Shown here piece by piece: positions 33,717 through 42,116 of a DNA stretch of 64,000 nucleotides. The translations under genes and the position numbers were made by a program. The DNA comes from Rhodocyclaceae bacterium (GTDB taxonomy: Bacteria; Pseudomonadota; Gammaproteobacteria; Burkholderiales; Rhodocyclaceae), in contig JADKHX010000001.1 in assembly GCA_016721505.1 (NCBI GenBank), positions 248,001-312,000 on the forward strand, written 5' to 3'. The notes under the pieces are model-generated. The model did no database searches. It worked only from the letters and a program-made list of their open reading frames with translations, and was not told where the DNA came from. Within the stretch, counting starts at the first letter, position 1, and the number at the start of each line of letters is the position of its first letter.

Positions 33717-34496
33717 TCACATCTGGCGAAACAAATGTAGATAACTACGGCTCACCGGTAGTGTTTCCGTGCGATCGGTCAAATGCATATCACCAGTTTC
33801 GTTGCTGCCGTGGGTGACCTGTTTAACGAAGTGCAAATTCACAATGGTCGAGCGGTGAATCTGGGCAAATTTATCGGGATCAAGTTCGTCGGCCAATTCG
33901 CGTATCGTGCGACGAATCAGGGCCTCGCCGCCTTGCCAAACCACTAAGGTGTATTTCGCATCTGAACGCAAATAGAAAATTTGTGCGACCGGGATTAGGC
34001 GAACTGCCGCACCAACAGAAGCTTTAATCCAACTCAAATATTTTTGTGGCGCGCGCTGCTCGCGCATTTCTTTGGCCAGCTTTTCAAGCACCGCTTCTAT
34101 GCTGCCATCAGCCGCCGGCATCGCGCTGGCGGCGCTCAAACGTTGGCGCAAACGCAGCACCGTGTCCAACAGGCGTGCTTCGTCGAAAGGCTTGACCACA
34201 TAATCAATCGCGCCTTGGCGAAAAGCTTCGACGGCATAATTCTCGTGTGCTGTAACAAACACAATTTGCGCTTGCCGCCCGATGCAGCGCGCCGCTTCGA
34301 TGCCGTTCATGCCCGGCATATGCACATCAAGAAAAACAATCTGCGGCGCATGCTGATCGAAAAGTTCCACCGCTTCGCGGCCATTACGCGCTTCGGCGAC
34401 GATGACCAGTTCGGGCCACACTCGCGCCAAAATAGAAATCAAACGCTCGCGCAACAAGGGTTCGTCATCGGCGACCAGCGCAGTAACTTGTTCCAT
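33717..34496 (-). CDS. LytTR-family response regulator
   Basis: A 259-residue regulator. The receiver domain has DDE (residues 10-12), the phospho-Asp in IVFLDVHMPGMNG near residue 60, Thr in VTAHENYA and Lys in VVKPF. The C-terminal LytTR DNA-binding domain (about residues 150-259) contains YLRSDAKYTLV and IHRSTIVNLHFVKQV. ATG 34496 is chosen; a longer frame to 34553 overlaps the kinase. It lies one base after the histidine kinase stop, so the pair is one operon. Confidence 0.9.
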   Translation of the reverse strand: MEQVTALVADDEPLLRERLISILARVWPELVIVAEARNGREAVELFDQHAPQIVFLDVHMPGMNGIEAARCIGRQAQIVFVTAHENYAVEAFRQGAIDYVVKPFDEARLLDTVLRLRQRLSAASAMPAADGSIEAVLEKLAKEMREQRAPQKYLSWIKASVGAAVRLIPVAQIFYLRSDAKYTLVVWQGGEALIRRTIRELADELDPDKFAQIHRSTIVNLHFVKQVTHGSNETGDMHLTDRTETLPVSRSYLHLFRQM

Positions 34497-34497
34497 A

Positions 34498-35604
34498 TCA
34501 ACCCGCCTCAGAAAATCGCAACTCTGCGCGCAACCCATGCGGTGTTTGCTCACTTAATTCCATCACTGCACCATCGCCATAAAACGCGTTCAAGCGCTGT
34601 TGCAAATTGGATAAGCCAGTTCCCGGCACTGCCGTCTCGCTCATACCTATTCCCGTGTCCGCTACGCAGACGCAAATCGTATCACCCTTCGTGCCAGCCT
34701 CACGATGCGCAGTGACTTCGATACGACCGCCCTCTTCGCTTGGATCAATACCGTGCCGCACTGCGTTTTCCACCAAGGTCAGCAAGGCCATAGCGGGGAA
34801 ACGGATGCTGCGCAAATCATCCGCAATATCGACAGAAAATTCCAAACGATCCGGCATGCGCATCAGCATCAATTCAAGGTAGGAACGCACCAGCCCTTCT
34901 TCGTTACCCAAGGTCGCTGCGCTCTGATGCAGTTGCGGCATCGCCGCGCGCAAATAGGCAATCAAACTTTTGAATACAGGCACCGCACGGGGCGATCCGC
35001 TCTCGATTAATGATTGCACATTGGCCAAGGTATTGAACAAAAAATGCGGCTCAATTTGCGCTTGCAACACGCTCAAGCGCGCGTCGGCCGCTTGTCGCTG
35101 CAGCGTTTCTTTTTCTAACTGAAACATCAGGGCTTGCGCCCGCACCTGCGCATCACGCTCGCGAAACAGCGCGCCGAGCGCCAACACCAAACCAATCGAC
35201 AGCGCACTTATCGAAAGAAAAAAGAAGCCGGAAACGCGTTCCTCTGAATGAAAAAACGCTGGCAAGTCGCCATCCACTTTCAAGACATAGATCGCCAAGG
35301 TCGCCAGCGGCGCAGCAAAGGCCACCGCCAACACCTGCGTCACCCAGCGCGGCAACCACGATGGGTGCCACACGCCAGCCAAAGTGAAGGCGATCAGCAG
35401 CGTCATGCCGACAAAGACCGTTCGCCCTAACAATTCTATGAAGGACGTGATAAAGATCGGGGTGAGCAACAAAGTCAGCGCGACGGATGCGGCCAAGGCA
35501 ATGCCAATGCGGCGCATCGTGAGTTCGACCAGCAAGCGCCGACCGAAGCCAGCAGGCGCAATTGCTAAGGCGGGTGCAGCAAGCTTAGAAGTTTTGGTGT
35601 CCAT
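34498..35604 (-). CDS. LytS/YehU-type sensor histidine kinase
   Basis: The 368-residue kinase has five or so membrane helices (residues about 35-165), a short coiled linker, then the His_kinase domain: LQAQIEPHFLFNTLANVQSLIE with the phosphorylated His, and the ATP-binding domain with LVENAVRHGI (N box) and DTGIGMS and GTGLSNLQQRL. This is the family that pairs with LytTR regulators. No periplasmic sensor domain is visible, so the signal is probably sensed in the membrane. Start at 35604 (MDTKTSK). Divergent from the patatin gene. Confidence 0.9.
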   Translation of the reverse strand: MDTKTSKLAAPALAIAPAGFGRRLLVELTMRRIGIALAASVALTLLLTPIFITSFIELLGRTVFVGMTLLIAFTLAGVWHPSWLPRWVTQVLAVAFAAPLATLAIYVLKVDGDLPAFFHSEERVSGFFFLSISALSIGLVLALGALFRERDAQVRAQALMFQLEKETLQRQAADARLSVLQAQIEPHFLFNTLANVQSLIESGSPRAVPVFKSLIAYLRAAMPQLHQSAATLGNEEGLVRSYLELMLMRMPDRLEFSVDIADDLRSIRFPAMALLTLVENAVRHGIDPSEEGGRIEVTAHREAGTKGDTICVCVADTGIGMSETAVPGTGLSNLQQRLNAFYGDGAVMELSEQTPHGLRAELRFSEAG

Positions 35605-35776
35605 GACAGCACAGTAACCAGTGCGCCGTGACAGGTCAAGCGCGAAGGCCACGCAATTGGATGGGCGGCGGTTAGGCGGGTTTGAACGGCGAAATATTAT
35701 GATTCAGCGATTTCTTGCCCCTGCATCGCAGGCTTGCACTGCGGCTAGAATTTGCCAACCCCTAAAGGCAGATTCG

Positions 35777-36679
35777 ATGATTCCAACTCGCCACCACTTG
35801 CCCGCTGTATTTTTTGCCACGCTGCTTTGTGGATGCATTTCGCTAGGCGAAAAACCGACCGCATCCAACGTCGCCGTCACACCAGTCACCACGCCAGCGC
35901 CAATCAAAATCGGTCTAGCGCTAGGTGGCGGCGCAGCGCGCGGCTTCGCCCACATTGGCGTGATCAAAGCACTAGAAGCGCAAGGCATCGTGCCCGACAT
36001 CATCGTCGGCACCAGCGCGGGCGCATTGGTCGGCGCGCTCTACGCCTCCGGCCTGAATGGATTCGAATTGCAAAAAGTCGCGCTGGAAATGGACGAAAGC
36101 CAAGTCAGCGATTGGTCACTTCCTGATCGTGGCGTGATCAAAGGCGAAGCCCTGCAAAATTTTGTTAATCGCATCGTCGGCAATCGTCCGCTGGAAAAAT
36201 TTCCCCGGCGTTTTTCCGCTATCGCTACCGATCTAAAGACCGGCGAAGCGACAGTCTTCAATACCGGCAATTCCGGTGCTGCGGTGCGCGCATCCTCAGC
36301 AGTACCCGGCGTTTTCCAACCAGTACAAATCAACGGTCGCGACTACGTCGACGGCGGCCTGGTCAGCCCGCTGCCGATCAACATCGCCAGAAAGCTCGGC
36401 GCCACATTCGTCATCGCCGTAGACATCTCCGCCAAACCCGCCGACGGCAAAACCCGCAGCACCAGCGACGTGATGCTGCAAACCTTCGCCATCATGGGCC
36501 AGACCATCAGCCGCCACGAACAACCGGATGCCGACATCGTCGTGCGTCCGATCACCGCAGAACTACCTGCGACCGATTTCGCGGGGCGGCATAAGGCGGT
36601 GCTGGAAGGCGAGAAGGCAGCGGCCTTGGTAATGCCGCAGATTAAGGCGGCGTTGGAGAAGCGAAGAGCCGGGTTGTAG
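35777..36679 (+). CDS. Patatin-like phospholipase lipoprotein
   Basis: A 300-residue protein. The signal peptide ends in a lipobox (LLCGC), so it is a lipoprotein. The patatin domain has the oxyanion GGGAARG, nucleophile GTSAG (LVGALYASGL) and the catalytic Asp in YVDGGLVSPLPI. This is the RssA/NTE-like group of phospholipases, here on the periplasmic side or outer membrane. The ATG at 35777 gives a proper signal peptide; longer readings reach into the divergent kinase gap. Confidence 0.9.
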   Translation: MIPTRHHLPAVFFATLLCGCISLGEKPTASNVAVTPVTTPAPIKIGLALGGGAARGFAHIGVIKALEAQGIVPDIIVGTSAGALVGALYASGLNGFELQKVALEMDESQVSDWSLPDRGVIKGEALQNFVNRIVGNRPLEKFPRRFSAIATDLKTGEATVFNTGNSGAAVRASSAVPGVFQPVQINGRDYVDGGLVSPLPINIARKLGATFVIAVDISAKPADGKTRSTSDVMLQTFAIMGQTISRHEQPDADIVVRPITAELPATDFAGRHKAVLEGEKAAALVMPQIKAALEKRRAGL

Positions 36680-36721
36680 TTAAGCCCGGAGCAGACTTGT
36701 ATTTTTCGCGCCGACATACCC

Positions 36722-37345
36722 TCAGTCGGCACGCGAATCGAGTTCGCGCAAAATCGCCTCAACCACTCGACCACTTGCCGGCAACAGCGTATGAATGACC
36801 GGTACCTGCTGCTGATTCGGTAACCAATCCGCGCTCACCTCGCTAAGCGACACCACGCCATCATTTGGCTCATTGCCAAACGCGCGGCGAGTCCTGGCTA
36901 GGCCCCGCACACCGGCAATGCTGGTTGCGCGCTCAGTCAGCGAACCGATCTGACCCATGCGCGATGGCGATGCCAACAGTTGGCCGCAATCACCCGCCAA
37001 CACGCGGAACAACAAATTGCCCTTGAGCCGAACCGCCAAGCGCGGTGAGTGGATCGGTGAGCCCAGCAAGAACACATGCCGTGGCCGATCGACGTCCTCG
37101 GGCAGCGAATTCAGCGCCGCCCGAATCAACACGCCACCGAGCGAATGACCAACCAAAAAATAGGGCTCGCCCACGGCGAGTTTTGAAATCCTCAAAACAA
37201 GCCGGCTCTTGATCGAGTCAAAACTCTCCGCTGCCGCCACGTAGCCAAACGTCTCCGTGCGCCAACCCGCGCGGCGAAGACGATAAAGCATTGGCCAACC
37301 TGACAGTGGCGAGCGTCCCATTCCGTGAACAAAGAGTATGCGCAT
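36722..37345 (-). CDS. Alpha/beta hydrolase, lipase-like
   Basis: A 207-residue cytosolic-looking hydrolase with no signal peptide. It has ILFVHGMGRSP near the N terminus, the nucleophile in LVGHSLGGVL near residue 76, and a C-terminal EPNDGVVSLSE (Asp) and VPVIHTLLP (His). The VHGMGRSPLSGW and GNEPNDGVVS pattern resembles PGAP1/lipase class proteins. Substrate unknown. Convergent with the patatin gene across 42 bp. Confidence 0.82.
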   Translation of the reverse strand: MRILFVHGMGRSPLSGWPMLYRLRRAGWRTETFGYVAAAESFDSIKSRLVLRISKLAVGEPYFLVGHSLGGVLIRAALNSLPEDVDRPRHVFLLGSPIHSPRLAVRLKGNLLFRVLAGDCGQLLASPSRMGQIGSLTERATSIAGVRGLARTRRAFGNEPNDGVVSLSEVSADWLPNQQQVPVIHTLLPASGRVVEAILRELDSRAD

Positions 37346-37467
37346 GTTTGGACGTCAGAAGACTTTTGAAATTTGGTCTTTCCACAGCTTCGGCGAAGTT
37401 GAGGAGCCTACGAGGCTTTTTACGCTGGTCGCCTCAAATGCAATGTTAGGCTAGCTGCCGTAAATAC

Positions 37468-37878
37468 TCATGGCGTATAACCCAAAGATGGTGGGCCTTC
37501 TGGGTATTGAGGCAGCTTATCTGCAATTGTTAGCCAGGGTTGCTTTGAAGATACCCAAAAATGCATGTCAGGTTTGAATAGTGACGGCTCGTCGAGGCTA
37601 CCGGCTGTTAAGCCGATAACTCCAGCAGAAACACGCCGCGAGAAAATGCTTGAACCGCAATGCGAACAAAACCCGCGCTCAAGAGTTTCTGAAGAGTGAA
37701 ATATGCTGATTGGGCCAGCGATAGAAACATGCTCGATACGCATGAGCACGCGCGCATTGAAAGCAGCGCCAATAACTTTTTGACAGGCCCTGCAATGACA
37801 AACCCTCTGGTTCAAAGGATCAGAAGTCGTTTCGTAACGCACGGCACCACATAGACAGCCGCCACGGAATAGAGTCAT
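37468..37878 (-). CDS. GFA-family zinc-binding protein
   Basis: A 136-residue protein of the glutathione-dependent formaldehyde-activating (GFA/CENP-V) family. The zinc ligands are CLCGAVRYE, RVCHCRACQK and GFCSHCGSSI. Most family members are not linked to formaldehyde; the function here is unknown. It stands alone, with gaps of about 120 and 100 bp on either side. Confidence 0.9.
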   Translation of the reverse strand: MTLFRGGCLCGAVRYETTSDPLNQRVCHCRACQKVIGAAFNARVLMRIEHVSIAGPISIFHSSETLERGFCSHCGSSIFSRRVSAGVIGLTAGSLDEPSLFKPDMHFWVSSKQPWLTIADKLPQYPEGPPSLGYTP

Positions 37879-37977
37879 TCAGAAAGTCACTTCCGAAAAC
37901 AGCCTACGTAGAGATGACCGGCGCTGCGCGGCTTCTTGCGCAACTCCGGTGGATAGATGGGTTTGGCGTTGTTCGCA

Positions 37978-38661
37978 CTATCTCACCACCCAGCCGCCGC
38001 AGACCGGAAACACTTGCCCGACAAAGCAGCTCGCGGGTTCGCTACAAAGGTACGCAGCAAACTCAGCGTCTTCTCTAGCACCGACGAGACGCCCCAGGGG
38101 AACCTCGCGCTTGAGACGCTCCTGAAATCTCGGATTGCTCTGGACCTCAGGCGGAAAGTAGGTCGGGTTATCAACAAAGTTCTGCGCGATTGCATTCACT
38201 TGAACATTGTGGGGAGCAACCTCTACACCGACCGCCTGCACGTACGCAAGCTGTGCGCCGCGGGCAGCACTGTATGTCGAGGAGCGCTTCATCCCGCGCA
38301 GTGCTGATGCGCTGCCCATGACGAGAATCTTGCCCGAGCGCCGCTCGATCATGGCTGGCAAGACGGCACGGAATAGTCGTTGCATGGGGTGGACGAGGGC
38401 AGCGAACGCGTCGTTCCACTCTTCGTCCGAAACTTCCGCGACCGCAGTAGTCGGTGCTGGTATTGCCAAGTTGACCAGGACAATGTCGATTAACCCAGAC
38501 GCTGCGACGACTGCGCCGGGCGTTTCTGCGCTCAATAGTGGGTCTGAACTCGGGATGACCGTGGCACCGTGATTGGCAAACACTTCGCACAGGACGGGGC
38601 CCATGAACGCGTCGGCGTGGGTGACTAGCACCCGCTTACCTAGAAGTATCTGATTTGACAT
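37978..38661 (-). CDS. Halohydrin-dehalogenase-like SDR protein
   Basis: A 227-residue short-chain dehydrogenase-fold protein without the TGxxxGxG nucleotide motif. Instead it has T14-x4-F19-x-G21 and the triad S117-x12-Y130-x3-R134, in which Arg replaces the usual Lys. These two patterns are the sequence signature of halohydrin dehalogenases (HheA-HheG), which form epoxides from vicinal haloalcohols without a cofactor. The later PTYFPPEVQSNPRF and FVGQVFPVCGGW segments also fit that family. Start at 38661 is chosen; a longer frame reaches 38691. The nearby SRPBCC gene on the same strand may be linked. Activity is inferred. Confidence 0.78.
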   Translation of the reverse strand: MSNQILLGKRVLVTHADAFMGPVLCEVFANHGATVIPSSDPLLSAETPGAVVAASGLIDIVLVNLAIPAPTTAVAEVSDEEWNDAFAALVHPMQRLFRAVLPAMIERRSGKILVMGSASALRGMKRSSTYSAARGAQLAYVQAVGVEVAPHNVQVNAIAQNFVDNPTYFPPEVQSNPRFQERLKREVPLGRLVGAREDAEFAAYLCSEPASCFVGQVFPVCGGWVVR

Positions 38662-38771
38662 GGACTCTCCTCCCACGAAACGCGACAACAATTACTGAGA
38701 CGCCCAACGTTCGAGTTCAGGGAGCTGGCGCAGTTTTATGCGCCAGGTCCCCTGCAACGAAGGGTTGCGCG

Positions 38772-39182
38772 TCATTTGCATGCCACGAAGGAACGTTCGA
38801 GCGTTTGCGTCATTGCGGCGCTACCAAGTTCGACCATCTGCTCTATTGGCACGCGCATTTCATCGGGCAACAGGTCAGTTACCCACAACACACGAGACTG
38901 ACCCTTTGGAGCAGGTAAAACTTGAAGATATGCATTGTGATGTGATGCACGGCCTTCGATCGCCCCGTACGCAAGCCTGCGATCTTGGTCACTGACGGTG
39001 ATGATCCGTTCCTTTACGACGAATCCATTGGCGAAAGTGACGGTACGGATATCGCCAGTCAGCACCGTGTTCGTGACGAAGCCTTGCGCAAGACGTGTAT
39101 GAACAGAACCCACATCTTTGATCGCCTCCCAGACAAACTGAGGCGTTGCACTGACAAGAAATTCTTTGTAGATAGTGGCCAT
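38772..39182 (-). CDS. SRPBCC (polyketide cyclase/START-like) protein
   Basis: A 136-residue protein. MATIYKEFLVSATPQFVWEAIKDVGSVH is the N-terminal strand-helix of a Bet v 1-like cavity fold, followed by TRTVTFANG-like strands, and a C-terminal helix PIEQMVELGSAAMTQTLERS. The ligand and function are unknown. ATG 39182 is the family-like start; a longer frame to 39278 lacks support. It lies 110 bp upstream of the halohydrin-dehalogenase-like gene on the same strand. Confidence 0.8.
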   Translation of the reverse strand: MATIYKEFLVSATPQFVWEAIKDVGSVHTRLAQGFVTNTVLTGDIRTVTFANGFVVKERIITVSDQDRRLAYGAIEGRASHHNAYLQVLPAPKGQSRVLWVTDLLPDEMRVPIEQMVELGSAAMTQTLERSFVACK

Positions 39183-39761
39183 ACTATTCCCAACGGTTAT
39201 GTTATCCGAGACGCATAAGACGCCTAGATGTTGAGTAAGGGCGACAGTTATGCTGCATAACTTATGCGAGTGACGCATAACTTGTCGACGAAATATTGCT
39301 TGAAACTATATCTAATGATGTTTTGCACCATTTACCATTCCCTTTCATCCAGTACTAAAAATGTATGAAAAGCATCGTCACTTTTTATTTTTTATTTTGC
39401 GGATCGGCATACCGATCGCATTGTGTCATGCCTGATGGCTACTTGTCAGGGCATCACCAGTTTCCCCGCTACGCCGCCGGGTTTCGTAGTCTCGGCACGG
39501 GAATTCCAGTCTTAATTTTAGTTTAAGAAAAAGAACGAAACGAGTTTTTTTCAAACAATTTAAACCCCCCAAACACAAAATCAACTGATCGAACCAACTG
39601 ACGGGATCGCTTCCGCAAACGCTTGTCACCTCAAATCAGTGCGGCAGCACCTTCGGTATCTTTGATCTTGATCAATAGAGCTTGTTCATTTTGAACATAG
39701 CATTCCCTCCGGTGTGCGGGAACCACAGGCACGCATCGCGTTTGTGAATGGGGAGACACAG
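39183..39761. other. Long intergenic region upstream of malic enzyme
   Basis: These 579 bases contain no credible gene. Visible structures are a hairpin GATCGG-CATA-CCGATC at 39402-39417, a stem ATGCCTGA/TCAGGGCAT (one bulge) at about 39427-39453, and a nested stem with outer arms TTCCC/GGGAA and inner arms CTACG/CGTAG at about 39460-39502, then an A/T-rich stretch with a T run. It may be a structured leader for the malic enzyme gene, but I match it to no known riboswitch. Confidence 0.4.
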
Positions 39762-41399
39762 ATGAAGACCGGTCGCGAAAGTATTCCACACGGCGTTACG
39801 CTGCTGCAGAATCCGCTGCTCAACAAAGGGACGGCATTTAGCGAGACAGAGCGCGATGCGCTTGGTCTGCGCGGATTGTTGCCGCCGCATATCCACACCC
39901 AAGATGAGCAAATGGCACGCTTCATGGAGAATTTGCGCAAGCTGCCGGATACGTTGGAACAGTTTGTTGCGCTGTCCGCTCTGCATGATCGCAATGAATC
40001 ACTTTTCTTCAGGGTGGTCTGCGACAACGTCGACGAAATAATGCCACTGATCTACACGCCGACAGTAGGGCTGGCCTGCCAGCGATTCGGTCATATTTTC
40101 CAACGACCACGCGGGATGTTTATCAGTATCAATGATCGCGGTCGCATCGCTGACATTCTGCGCAACTGGCCGAACCAGCCGCGCATTATCGTGGTTACCG
40201 ACGGCGAACGTATTCTCGGACTGGGTGATCAAGGCGCCAATGGTATGGGCATCCCGGTCGGCAAGCTATCGCTTTATACCGCTTGTGCCGGAGTTGATCC
40301 AGCCACCTGCCTCCCTGTGACACTGGACATGGGTACCAACAATGAAACGCTGTTGAGCGACCCCTACTACGTCGGCCTGCGCCGCCATCGGGTGACCGGG
40401 CCGGCCTACGACGAACTGATAGAAGAATTTATTGTGGCGACGCAGGAAGTCTTTCCTGATGTCATCGTTCAGTTTGAAGATTTCGCCAACCATAACGCGT
40501 TTCGTCTGTTGGAAAGATATCGTGACCGGATCTGCACCTTCAACGACGATATTCAAGGCACCGCATCCGTAGCACTGGCCGGTGTGTTTTCGGCATTGCG
40601 GGCCAAAGATAGTTCCCTAGCCGACGAGAAGTTCTTGTTCCTTGGCGCCGGAGAGGCGGCCACCGGCATTGCAGACTTGATCGTCGCTGCCATGGTTGCC
40701 GAAGGTATCGACATCTCGGTTGCCCGCCAGCACTGCTGGCTGGTCGACTCGAAAGGGCTGGTGGTCAAGTCACGCGATGGATTGGCCGCGCAAAAGTTAC
40801 CCTATGCGCACGACCATGCGCCTGTCAGCGATTTCATGTCCGCACTGAATGATTTAAAACCGACGGGAATCATTGGCGTCGCCGCAGTCGGCGGCACGTT
40901 TACGCCGGAAGTGTTGCGCGCCATGGCCGACATCAATGAGCGACCGATCGTCTTCGCGCTGTCGAATCCTACTTCGAAGGCCGAATGCACTGCCGAACAG
41001 GCCTATCAACACACAGACGGGCGGGCGCTGTTTGCCAGCGGCAGTCCATTCTTGCCGGTGACTTACGCCGGCAAAGTCATGGTGCCGCGACAAGGCAACA
41101 ACTCCTATATTTTCCCGGGAGTCGGGCTCGGCGCGATTGCCTGCGGAGCGAAGCGGGTGACCGATGAGATGTTTCTCGCGGCGGCAAATACACTGGCATC
41201 GCAGGTAACGCCGGCAGACCTGGATCAAGGCAGTCTGTTTCCGCCGCTCTCAAACACGCGCGAGGTTTCGGCGCGCATCGCAGTGGCGGTGGCCGAGGTT
41301 GCTTATCTGCGCGGACTTGCTTCCAAGTCACGTCCCGAAGACATGCTCTCGCTCATTCATGCTCACGTGTACGATCCGCACTATCCGGTCTATGCGTAG
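39762..41399 (+). CDS. maeA: NAD-dependent malic enzyme
   Basis: The 545-residue enzyme oxidatively decarboxylates malate to pyruvate. It has the N-terminal catalytic part with PLIYTPTVGLACQRF and FISINDRGRI, IVVTDGERILGLGDQGANGMGIPVGKL (malate and metal site), QFEDFANHNAFRLLERYRD, and FNDDIQGTASVAL, then the nucleotide motif FLGAGEAATGIADL. Length of about 550 and these motifs match the SfcA/MaeA group, not the shorter MaeB type. ATG 39762 follows GGGGAGA; a longer frame begins at 39714. Confidence 0.95.
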   Translation: MKTGRESIPHGVTLLQNPLLNKGTAFSETERDALGLRGLLPPHIHTQDEQMARFMENLRKLPDTLEQFVALSALHDRNESLFFRVVCDNVDEIMPLIYTPTVGLACQRFGHIFQRPRGMFISINDRGRIADILRNWPNQPRIIVVTDGERILGLGDQGANGMGIPVGKLSLYTACAGVDPATCLPVTLDMGTNNETLLSDPYYVGLRRHRVTGPAYDELIEEFIVATQEVFPDVIVQFEDFANHNAFRLLERYRDRICTFNDDIQGTASVALAGVFSALRAKDSSLADEKFLFLGAGEAATGIADLIVAAMVAEGIDISVARQHCWLVDSKGLVVKSRDGLAAQKLPYAHDHAPVSDFMSALNDLKPTGIIGVAAVGGTFTPEVLRAMADINERPIVFALSNPTSKAECTAEQAYQHTDGRALFASGSPFLPVTYAGKVMVPRQGNNSYIFPGVGLGAIACGAKRVTDEMFLAAANTLASQVTPADLDQGSLFPPLSNTREVSARIAVAVAEVAYLRGLASKSRPEDMLSLIHAHVYDPHYPVYA

Positions 41400-41471
41400 C
41401 TGCGCACTTTGAATAGCCACAAATCAACACTTCAACAGCTTGTGCGCGTTGAACGAGCCATTCCATCAAAC

Positions 41472-41485
41472 GCACCAACTGGCGC
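41472..41485 (-). repeat. Partial dispersed repeat between maeA and the peroxiredoxin gene
   Basis: Minus strand GCGCCAGTTGGTGC, the head of the dispersed repeat only. The rest is lost or never present. Confidence 0.4.
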
Positions 41486-41502
41486 TCCGTGTTGTTGAAC
41501 GC

Positions 41503-42099
41503 TTAAAGTCCCGCGGCATTCTCCGCCAAATAAGCCGCCACACCCGCCGGGCTTTGCGCTATCCCCGCATCACCTTTTTGCCAGCCGGCAGGACAAGCGT
41601 CGCCGTGTTCCTCGTTGAACTGCAGGGCATCAATCAGGCGCAACAGGTCGTCAATGTTGCGGCCTAGTGAGGCGTTGTTGACGCTTTGGTGTTGCACTAC
41701 GCCAGCACGGTCGATCAGGAAGGAGCCACGCAATGCCGTGCCGTCGCTGTCTTCTACGCCGTAGGCTTGACACAGTGTGTGCTTGATGTCGGCGACTAGC
41801 GGGTAGCCGACCTGACCGATGCCGCCATGATTTATCGGCGTGTTTTTCCACGCGAGGTGGGTGAATTCGGAATCGATGGAGACGGCGATGACGTCGGTGT
41901 TGCGCTTGGCGAATTCGGCGAGTCGATGATCTAGCGCGATCAATTCCGAGGGGCAAACAAAGGTGAAATCCAGCGGGTAGAAAAATAGCAGGACGTAGCG
42001 GCCACGATGATCTGCGAGCGCCAACGGCTTGATTTGGTTGTCGCCATACACGGCGTTGAGGGTGAATTCTGGTGCGGCTTTGCCGACAAGTACGCTCAT
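41503..42099 (-). CDS. 2-Cys peroxiredoxin (AhpC/Prx1 type)
   Basis: A 198-residue thiol peroxidase reducing hydrogen peroxide and organic hydroperoxides in the cytosol. The peroxidatic Cys lies in FFYPLDFTFVCPSELIALD and the resolving Cys in HGDACPAGWQKGD; an SDGTALRGSFLIDRAGVVQH core is also present. Typical 2-Cys group by length and motif spacing. It lies 17 bp after prlC on the same strand. No OxyR-like gene is nearby. Confidence 0.94.
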   Translation of the reverse strand: MSVLVGKAAPEFTLNAVYGDNQIKPLALADHRGRYVLLFFYPLDFTFVCPSELIALDHRLAEFAKRNTDVIAVSIDSEFTHLAWKNTPINHGGIGQVGYPLVADIKHTLCQAYGVEDSDGTALRGSFLIDRAGVVQHQSVNNASLGRNIDDLLRLIDALQFNEEHGDACPAGWQKGDAGIAQSPAGVAAYLAENAAGL

Positions 42100-42116
42100 G
42101 ATTTTTCCTCGTGAAT

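Noticed and set aside
38448..38470. Repeat-like GTCGGTGCTGG in the halohydrin-dehalogenase-like gene
   Set aside because: Only about ten bases match and the tail is absent. Considered chance.
39420..39460. CCTGATGGCTACTTG as a possible fluoride riboswitch 3' end
   Set aside because: The required upstream hairpin and pseudoknot loop are not present, and the gene downstream is malic enzyme.
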